Assembly: GCA_937141995.1 (NCBI GenBank)
Contig: CAKZQX010000168.1
Span: 1 to 5,789, forward strand
Direction of reading: 5' to 3'
From: an uncultured Chloroflexaceae bacterium
Lineage (GTDB): Bacteria; Chloroflexota; Chloroflexia; Chloroflexales; Chloroflexaceae
DNA length: 5,789 bases
Part shown: positions 1 to 3,772 of the stretch, piece after piece
Layout: the number at the start of each line of letters is the position of its first letter
Position numbering within the stretch: position 1 is the first letter of the stretch
The notes under the pieces: model-generated
What the model saw: only the letters and a program-made list of their open reading frames with translations
What the model was told of the DNA's origin: nothing
Database searches by the model: none
Made by a program: the position numbers and the translations under genes

Positions 1-19
1 ACGTGTGCTCTTCCGATCT
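1..19 (+). other. Illumina adapter remnant (not genomic)
   Basis: The first 19 bases, ACGTGTGCTCTTCCGATCT, match the 3' end of the standard Illumina TruSeq index-side (read 2) adapter, ending in the familiar GCTCTTCCGATCT. They sit exactly at the contig end, where untrimmed adapter is usually found. Genomic sequence therefore begins at about base 20. A reading frame open from base 3 translates this adapter into a false N-terminal extension of hypE and should be ignored. Confidence 0.95.
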
Positions 20-21
20 CC

Positions 22-42
22 CGGATGGAGGCCGCCGAATGA
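22..42 (+). CDS. 3' end of an upstream gene, possibly hypD (partial)
   Basis: The frame ending at TGA 40-42 reads Arg-Met-Glu-Ala-Ala-Glu-stop from base 22, the first full codon after the adapter. Its stop overlaps the hypE start in an ATGA, the usual sign of translational coupling within an operon. In many hyp operons hypD immediately precedes hypE, so hypD is the natural guess, but six codons cannot identify a protein. The rest of the gene is off the contig. Confidence 0.4.
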   Translation, partial: RMEAAE

Positions 43-1067
43 AGCAGCACCGGACATGGACGGGCGTGGTGGAAATGGGCCACGGCGCCGGCGGACGCGA
101 CATGGCGGACCTGATCGAGGGCCTCTTCGTCACGGAATTCGCCAACGACGCGCTGACCGGCGAGGAGGACCAGGCGATCCTGCAGGTGCAAGCGGGTCGC
201 CTCGCCGTCTCGACGGACGCCTTCGTGGTCGCGCCGCTCTTCTTTCCCGGCGGCGATATTGGCTCGCTGGCGGTGCATGGCACGGTCAACGATCTGGCGA
301 TGTGCGGCGCGCAGCCGCTCACGCTCACGGCCGGCTTCATCCTGGAAGAGGGTCTGCCGATGGAGGAACTCTGGCAGATCGTGCAGTCGATGCAGGCAGC
401 GGCGCAGCAGGCCGGCGTGCCGATTGTCACCGGGGATACCAAGGTGGTTGATCGGGGCAAGGGCGATGGGATCTTTATCAACACCACCGGCCTGGGATTG
501 ATCCGCGAAGGTATTACCGTTGCGCCGACACGGGCACGTCCGGGTGACATAATCCTGATCAACGGAGCGATTGCCGTCCATGGCATCGCCATTATGTCCG
601 TGCGCGAAGGGCTGGAGTTTGAAACTGCCCTGGAGAGCGACTCGGCCGCGCTGCATGAACTGGTGGCCCGCATCCTGGATGTGGCGACGGAGCAGGTGCA
701 TGTCTTGCGCGACCCGACGCGGGGCGGGTTGGCGAGTGCGCTGAATGAGATTGCGGCGCAGGCGCAGGTGGGCATCCGCCTGGAAGAGACGCGCATCCCG
801 CTGGGTGAGGAGGTGCGCGGCGCATGCGAGATCCTGGGGTTGGACCCGCTCTATGTGGCGAACGAGGGCAAATGCCTGGTCATCGTCGCGCGGGAAGCCG
901 CCGACGCAGTGCTGGCAGCCATGCAGCAGCATCCGCTGGGCCGCGAAGCGGCAATCATTGGCGAAGTGGTGGCGGCGCATCCCGGCAAGGTCTTTCTGCG
1001 CAGCCGTATCGGTGGGATGCGCGTGGTGGATATGCTCAGCGGGGAGCAGTTGCCCCGGATCTGTTGA
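39..1067 (+). CDS. hypE: HypE, [NiFe]-hydrogenase maturation carbamoyl dehydratase
   Basis: HypE acts in the cytoplasm. Its C-terminal cysteine is carbamoylated by HypF. HypE then dehydrates the thiocarboxamide to a thiocyanate using ATP, and passes the cyanide to iron held by the HypC-HypD complex, building the Fe(CN)2CO site of [NiFe]-hydrogenases. The 342-residue product has the normal family length and the two-domain PurM/AIRS-like ATP-binding fold. Visible motifs are GHGAGGR (14-20), STDAFVV (58-64), VNDLAMCGA (83-91), TGDTKVV (131-137), RDPTRGG (224-230) and NEGK (275-278). The protein ends in PRIC, with the substrate-carrying Cys as the final residue, Cys342, so the 3' end is intact. 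I chose the ATG at 39 because GGAGG at 27-31 lies 7 bases upstream and the ATGA overlap couples it to the previous gene; any longer frame is adapter. The function is secure. The hydrogenase served is not in the window. Confidence 0.96.
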   Translation: MKQHRTWTGVVEMGHGAGGRDMADLIEGLFVTEFANDALTGEEDQAILQVQAGRLAVSTDAFVVAPLFFPGGDIGSLAVHGTVNDLAMCGAQPLTLTAGFILEEGLPMEELWQIVQSMQAAAQQAGVPIVTGDTKVVDRGKGDGIFINTTGLGLIREGITVAPTRARPGDIILINGAIAVHGIAIMSVREGLEFETALESDSAALHELVARILDVATEQVHVLRDPTRGGLASALNEIAAQAQVGIRLEETRIPLGEEVRGACEILGLDPLYVANEGKCLVIVAREAADAVLAAMQQHPLGREAAIIGEVVAAHPGKVFLRSRIGGMRVVDMLSGEQLPRIC

Positions 1068-1122
1068 TCTATTCGAGGAATATCAGCCACAGCGGGCACG
1101 GAGTTCACTGAGGAGCGCACTG

Positions 1123-1297
1123 AGAGACTGTCTGAAACGGGTTGGTCATGGGGCTATGGCCCCGGAGCAGGCGTCCCGGCTTCCGCCGGGGTGTGGCCGG
1201 AACCGGCGGAAGCCGGGACGCCTGGGGCGCTGTCCGGTGTCGCAAGGCACCCCGCATGCCGTGTGACCGACGCGCATCATCTTTTCAGACAGTCTCT
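1123..1297. mobile_element. 175-bp nested-palindrome element (MITE-like)
   Basis: A perfect 15-bp inverted repeat, AGAGACTGTCTGAAA at 1123-1137 and its complement at 1283-1297, encloses a second perfect inverted repeat of 22 bp at 1168-1189 and 1203-1224, with a 13-base loop. A small GGGGC/GCCCC hairpin lies at 1150-1163. No credible coding frame is contained. Small size, perfect ends and a palindromic interior suggest a miniature inverted-repeat transposable element. Immediate flanks (TGA on the left if the end is trimmed by one base, TTA on the right) show no clean target duplication. It starts 55 bases after the hypE stop and could fold in the hypE transcript, but it has no T-run, so I do not call it a terminator. 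Confidence 0.7.
1168..1224. repeat. 22-bp perfect inverted repeat (core of the 1123-1297 element)
   Basis: The arms 1168-1189 and 1203-1224 are exact reverse complements and very GC-rich (CAGGCGTCCCGG...). The 13-base loop is GGTGTGGCCGGAA. In RNA this would be a very stable hairpin. It is nested inside the outer 15-bp repeat and is probably the structural core of the element. It might also protect the 3' end of the hypE transcript, which is inference. Confidence 0.85.
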
Positions 1298-1356
1298 TAT
1301 AATATGTGTGCTGTGCTTATGGTAATCTCTGCGGCAAGTAGAAGCGCTTTTTTACG

Positions 1357-1395
1357 ACAAAAGAAGGTGCAGGATGTGTTATTACATCCTGCACC
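1357..1395 (-). terminator. Intrinsic terminator of the Yip1-like gene
   Basis: A perfect 12-bp stem (1366-1377 with 1384-1395, GGTGCAGGATGT on the plus strand) closes a 6-base loop. Read on the minus strand, the stem is followed directly by TTCTTTTGT, a U-rich tail. No T-run follows it on the plus strand, so it acts on the minus strand. It lies 38 bases past the stop of the Yip1-like gene, where that gene's terminator is expected. Confidence 0.8.
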
Positions 1396-1432
1396 CGATA
1401 CAGTTCCCGAATAGTTGAATCGCTGGAAGTGG

Positions 1433-2080
1433 CTACTGCATCTGGCTCATCAGTGCCGCAATTGCTGCTCCAAAAATAACCGCAACGCAAATGCCGAGCA
1501 GTATCACGATACCGACCAGAATCAAGATGACATAGAGTGCTTTGTTTCCTGGTAGATTCATCCCGGACTGAATGCCCAGGTAGGTCAGATAGATGTTATA
1601 GATGCCAATGGCCAGGCTTACAAACCCCAGGATTGCACTCAGGATAGGACCAAAAGCAAGAATACCGAGCAATGCTCGCAAAACCAGCAGCGGTGTCCAG
1701 AACAACGAAATGTCAAAGGCCAGTTCCCCGAAATTGCCGGTGCCGCCAAACGCGCGCCCCAGCAGGTAGACAATTCCCAGAAAGATAAAGAACCCCAGGA
1801 GCGTGCCGAAGAGATTGCTGAAAATAGCGCCCGTGATTGTGGGTTGAGCGGCAGCAACATCTAACTGCATGCCAAACTCTTCCTCGAACTGTCCAAGCTC
1901 CTGTTCAATGAACGGGCGCTGGACGGCGAAGGCAATTGCCCCAAAGATACCGGCCAGGACTGCACCGATGGCGACATAGATCGTCGCCCACCCCAGATTG
2001 TTCTGCTCGTGCTCCTCAAACGTTGCGACGGACGGTCGGGTCAGGACGGCAATACTGCCGTTGATCATGGTCTGAAACAT
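1433..2080 (-). CDS. Yip1-family integral membrane protein
   Basis: The 215-residue protein is highly hydrophobic. A short soluble N-terminus (MFQTMINGSI..., with the RPSVATFEE segment near residues 15-23) leads into about five membrane segments: roughly 31-53, 86-110, 126-143, 146-170 and 181-211. A Glu-rich loop (about 58-70) separates the first two. This layout, and the leading 'loTRPsatF' type segment, fit bacterial YIP1-domain proteins, whose molecular role is poorly defined. I chose the ATG at 2080 rather than the in-frame TTG at 2098, because AGGGGG lies 6 bases before the ATG and would fall inside the longer version. The gene is monocistronic in this window: a -10 like element lies upstream at 2125-2130 and a terminator downstream at 1357-1395. 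It converges on hypE. Membrane location is secure; family assignment is from recalled resemblance. Confidence 0.75.
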   Translation of the reverse strand: MFQTMINGSIAVLTRPSVATFEEHEQNNLGWATIYVAIGAVLAGIFGAIAFAVQRPFIEQELGQFEEEFGMQLDVAAAQPTITGAIFSNLFGTLLGFFIFLGIVYLLGRAFGGTGNFGELAFDISLFWTPLLVLRALLGILAFGPILSAILGFVSLAIGIYNIYLTYLGIQSGMNLPGNKALYVILILVGIVILLGICVAVIFGAAIAALMSQMQ

Positions 2081-2092
2081 CCTTTTCCCCCT
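2081..2092 (-). promoter_or_regulatory. Ribosome binding site deciding the Yip1-like start
   Basis: On the minus strand AGGGGG (2092 to 2087) precedes AAAAGG and then ATG at 2080. The spacing of 6 bases suits initiation at this ATG and argues against the upstream TTG at 2098, which has no comparable purine run before it. Confidence 0.65.
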
Positions 2093-2124
2093 GTGCAACT
2101 AAACTGATGCGGATACCGCAGTCT

Positions 2125-2156
2125 ATTATACGGGAGAATTATGATACAGGTGTTAA
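2125..2156 (-). promoter_or_regulatory. Candidate promoter of the Yip1-like gene
   Basis: On the minus strand a perfect TATAAT lies at 2130 to 2125, which would place transcription start near 2118, about 38 bases before the ATG at 2080. The best -35 like hexamer, TTAACA (2156 to 2151), is 20 bases away rather than 17, so the -35 is weak. The candidate -35 overlaps the left flank of element A, which starts at 2161. Confidence 0.4.
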
Positions 2157-2383
2157 GTTACAGGACTTACGCGGTGGTTCATCAAACCGGGTGTTTCACC
2201 CGGTGAACGGCAGAATCGCCTGCGGCAGCATGGTATGTTTTTATCTTGTTCACAAACATGTTGTACTATGTGCAACATGTTTGTGAACAAGCATGGCATC
2301 TTCCGCCCTGCCGGAGGCGAGTCGGGCCGTTTATTCAGGCAAATGCCGGATTTGGAACTGACCGCGTAAGTCCTGTTAAGTTA
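2153..2383. mobile_element. MITE-like element A with 8-bp target duplication
   Basis: The element proper is 2161-2375 (215 bp). Its ends are perfect 15-bp inverted repeats, CAGGACTTACGCGGT at 2161-2175 and the complement at 2361-2375. An 8-base direct repeat, TTAAGTTA, flanks it at 2153-2160 and 2376-2383, as expected of a transposition target duplication. In order inside are a hairpin ACCGGGTG-TTT-CACCCGGT (2186-2204), conserved block 1 TCGCCTGCGGCAGCA (2216-2230), a central palindrome (2245-2291), and conserved block 2 TTCCGCCCTGCCGGAGGCG (2301-2319). There is no coding frame, so it would need a transposase supplied elsewhere. The exact ends and duplication suggest that it is the younger of the two adjacent elements. 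Confidence 0.8.
2245..2291. repeat. Central palindrome of element A
   Basis: The arms CTTGTTCACAAACATGTTG (2245-2263) and its exact complement (2273-2291) make a 19-bp stem. The 9-base middle TACTATGTG can extend the stem by three pairs, one of them G-U, leaving a 3-base loop. It is AT-richer than the flanks and has no terminal T-run, so it is not an intrinsic terminator. It occupies the same place as the unrelated hairpin in element B. Confidence 0.85.
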
Positions 2384-2577
2384 CAGGACTTACGCGGTCG
2401 TTGACCCGACGGGAGATTCCGCCTCCGGCAGGGTGGAACCGGACATCCTTTTTGGAAAAAAGTGGCTCGGAGAGCCACTTTTTTCCAAAAAGATCGAACA
2501 AGTACCTTGCTGCCGCAGGCGAAACTGGCTTCCATCTGGTCAAACGTCCGTTTTGAACGCCCACCGCGTAAGTTCTG
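2384..2577. mobile_element. MITE-like element B (inverted relative to A)
   Basis: The left end, CAGGACTTACGCGGT (2384-2398), is identical to that of element A. The right end (2563-2577) is its inverted complement with one mismatch. Conserved block 2 is at 2420-2438 and block 1 at 2503-2522. Both are on the opposite strand and in the opposite order to element A, each with a single difference, so B is a related element in reverse orientation, 194 bp long. Its centre (2448-2492) is a different palindrome. B abuts the target duplication of A directly. Its own right flank (TACGTTCT) does not match TTAAGTTA, so B looks older or rearranged. Confidence 0.75.
2448..2492. terminator. Bidirectional intrinsic terminator at the core of element B
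   Basis: A perfect 21-bp inverted repeat (2448-2468 and 2472-2492) closes a 3-base loop, GGA. Its inner part is GTGGCTC-GGA-GAGCCAC (2462-2478), flanked by six A (2456-2461) and six T (2479-2484). Each strand therefore shows a GC-rich stem followed by a run of six T, the classic form of a two-way intrinsic terminator. It lies about 160 bases past the stop of the Crp/Fnr gene and could end that transcript. It could also stop plus-strand read-through. Confidence 0.75.
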
Positions 2578-2653
2578 TACGTTCTCTCGTTTCTGTAGTA
2601 CCGGTACGCGCCTTGTAAGGGAATAGTTAAGCAAGGGAACAAGCCGCTCGTAC

Positions 2654-3349
2654 TTACTCCTCAGCGGCCACGGCTGCGAGCGCGGTTGTGTCGAGCAGGG
2701 CAATCTTGCCGCGCCGCAACTCGATCAGACCCTGGTCCCGCAGCTCGTTGAGAATCTTGGTGACGGTTTCGCGGTAGGTGCCGACAAACTCGGCCAGTTG
2801 CTCGTGGGTGACGCGAACTTCGGTGCGCTGCTTGCCAAACGGCCAGACCTGACGCGATTGATCACTACGCGCAATCGTCAGCAGGGTGCCGGCGACCCGC
2901 TGTGGCACGCTCTTGAAGGCAAAGTCGCTCAGGCGCTGTTCCATATCGATCAGGCGGCGGCCCAGGGTTTCGGCAATCCGCGCCGCAATGCGCGGATCGC
3001 TCAGGAGCAGCCGGCGTACATCCTCGTTGCTCATCAGGCAGATCACGCAGGAGTCGAGCGCCTCGGCAAAGTTATCATGCATATGTTGCCCGACCAGGGT
3101 CATCTCACCAAAGATTGTCCCGGCACTGACAATCGCCGTCGTGAATGCCTTGCCCTCGGCGGAGAGCCGGAAGATGCGTACCCGCCCCGATTTGAGAATG
3201 AAGAGCACTTCGGTGCGTTCGTCCGGCGAGAAGAAGACCGTACCCGTCGTGACCGTCTGCATGGGAGCGCGGTCGGCGATGATTTTTAACTCCTCTTCCG
3301 ACAGATCCTGGAAAATATCGATTTCTGATAACGACCAGAGCTTATCCAC
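2654..3349 (-). CDS. Crp/Fnr-family transcriptional regulator
   Basis: The 231-residue cytoplasmic protein has an N-terminal cyclic-nucleotide-binding-type beta-barrel (about 8-125), a long dimerisation helix (about 126-145) and a C-terminal winged helix (about 148-220). The DNA-binding part reads VTHEQLAEFVG (180-190) and then TYRETVTKILNEL (191-203). The RETV core in the recognition helix is the same as in Crp. In the barrel, the Gly-Glu of the phosphate cassette is present (FGEMTLVG, 80-87), but the Arg-Ser/Thr that grips cAMP in Crp is replaced in the HDNFAEAL segment (91-98). Binding of cAMP is therefore doubtful and the effector is unknown. There is no N-terminal FNR cysteine cluster; two cysteines form CVIC at 101-104. 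The start is GTG at 3349, supported by GAGG 7 bases upstream. The gene diverges from the V4R/PAS/STAS gene, with element B just beyond its 3' end. Family is secure; target genes are unknown. Confidence 0.92.
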   Translation of the reverse strand: MDKLWSLSEIDIFQDLSEEELKIIADRAPMQTVTTGTVFFSPDERTEVLFILKSGRVRIFRLSAEGKAFTTAIVSAGTIFGEMTLVGQHMHDNFAEALDSCVICLMSNEDVRRLLLSDPRIAARIAETLGRRLIDMEQRLSDFAFKSVPQRVAGTLLTIARSDQSRQVWPFGKQRTEVRVTHEQLAEFVGTYRETVTKILNELRDQGLIELRRGKIALLDTTALAAVAAEE

Positions 3350-3488
3350 AAGCGAACCTCATTATCTAGCTTGCTCCACGTTTTCCGCAGATTATCCTCA
3401 TCGCCACTCGTTGTCTTGGAATCTGATAGGAGATACCGTTTACGGGTTAAACCCAGACTGTATCGGTGCAATCTATGATACCAGTATG

Positions 3489-3767
3489 TCATTGTACTGT
3501 CTTGTGACCGGGCGTGATCGTTACAGTTATTCGCTTGATGCGTTTGTATGTCTCTGGTAATGCCTGATCAGTATAATTGGTAACAGTATAAGTGATGGTG
3601 AGTTGCGGATCTGGTGACACGAATACTGATTTTCTCCACTGGTAATAATGCTGCTGTACATATCTTTGTATATCCGCGAACGGGTGTGCCGGTATCTCGA
3701 CTTTTGATGTTATCAATTGAGCTGGTTCCAAAGCGGAATCACTTTTGCAATGAATAAGATGGAGCAT
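3489..3767 (-). pseudogene. Possible remnant of a secreted or prepilin-like protein
   Basis: A minus-strand frame ending at 3489 gives protein-like sequence in its C-terminal two thirds. It reads about EIPAHPFADIQRYVQQHYYQ, then DPQLTITYTVTNYTDQALP, then YKRIKRITVTITPG before the stop. The alternating beta-strand wording recalls the C-terminal part of prepilin-like or other exported proteins, but I do not recognise a family. The first ATG (3767) has no ribosome binding site. The more upstream TTG (3782) lies inside the divergent neighbour's coding start, so a functional N-terminus seems absent. GC content is lower than in flanking genes. It may be a degraded 3' gene fragment or chance. Confidence 0.3.
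3761..3764 (+). promoter_or_regulatory. Ribosome binding site of the V4R/PAS/STAS gene
   Basis: GGAG lies 8 bases before the ATG at 3773, a normal spacing, and supports this start over internal ones. Confidence 0.7.
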
Positions 3768-3772
3768 ACACA

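Larger units (their letters stand above)
2151..2398 (+). repeat. 25-bp direct repeat bracketing element A
   Basis: Bases 2151-2175 and 2374-2398 are identical over 25 bases (starting TGTTAAGTTACAGGAC). The repeat arises because the target duplication of A is followed on both sides by the same terminal sequence, on the right from element B. Recombination between the copies would remove a 223-bp unit containing A. Confidence 0.9.
3350..3772. other. Low-GC divergent intergenic region
   Basis: These 423 bases separate two divergent genes and are clearly less GC-rich than their neighbours, about 42% in 3421-3480. They must hold both promoters, but I cannot place either with confidence. A TATAAT at 3572-3577 has no good -35. 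Small palindromes are GGGTTAAACCC (3444-3454) and TTGAT-GTT-ATCAA (3704-3716). A possible degraded gene runs leftward through 3489-3767. I see no RNA gene here. Confidence 0.6.

Noticed and set aside
3..38. Longer hypE reading frame starting at the GTG at base 3
   Set aside because: The extra residues are translated mostly from the Illumina adapter. The ATG at 39 has a good ribosome binding site and fits the family length.
1142..1414. Short plus-strand frame after hypE
   Set aside because: It is built from the palindromic element and the terminator. It has no ribosome site and no protein-like composition.
2081..2098. TTG start giving six more residues on the Yip1-like protein
   Set aside because: The strong purine-rich ribosome site lies inside this extension and serves the ATG at 2080 instead.
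2151..2585. CRISPR-like array from the repeated CAGGACTTACGCGGT units
   Set aside because: The units alternate in orientation, their spacing is unequal and the intervals hold palindromes. They are terminal inverted repeats, not direct CRISPR repeats.
2335..2703. 122-residue minus-strand open frame
   Set aside because: It runs through both inverted-repeat elements and into the end of the Crp/Fnr gene in another frame. The translation is low-complexity and Arg/Pro-rich with no family resemblance.
2886..3560. 224-residue plus-strand frame opposite the Crp/Fnr gene
   Set aside because: It is antisense to a gene with clear domains. It is Ser/Arg-rich and has no motif.
3572..3577. TATAAT as a promoter for the PAS/STAS gene
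   Set aside because: No -35 like hexamer lies at 16-18 bases upstream and the distance to the start codon is about 195 bases.
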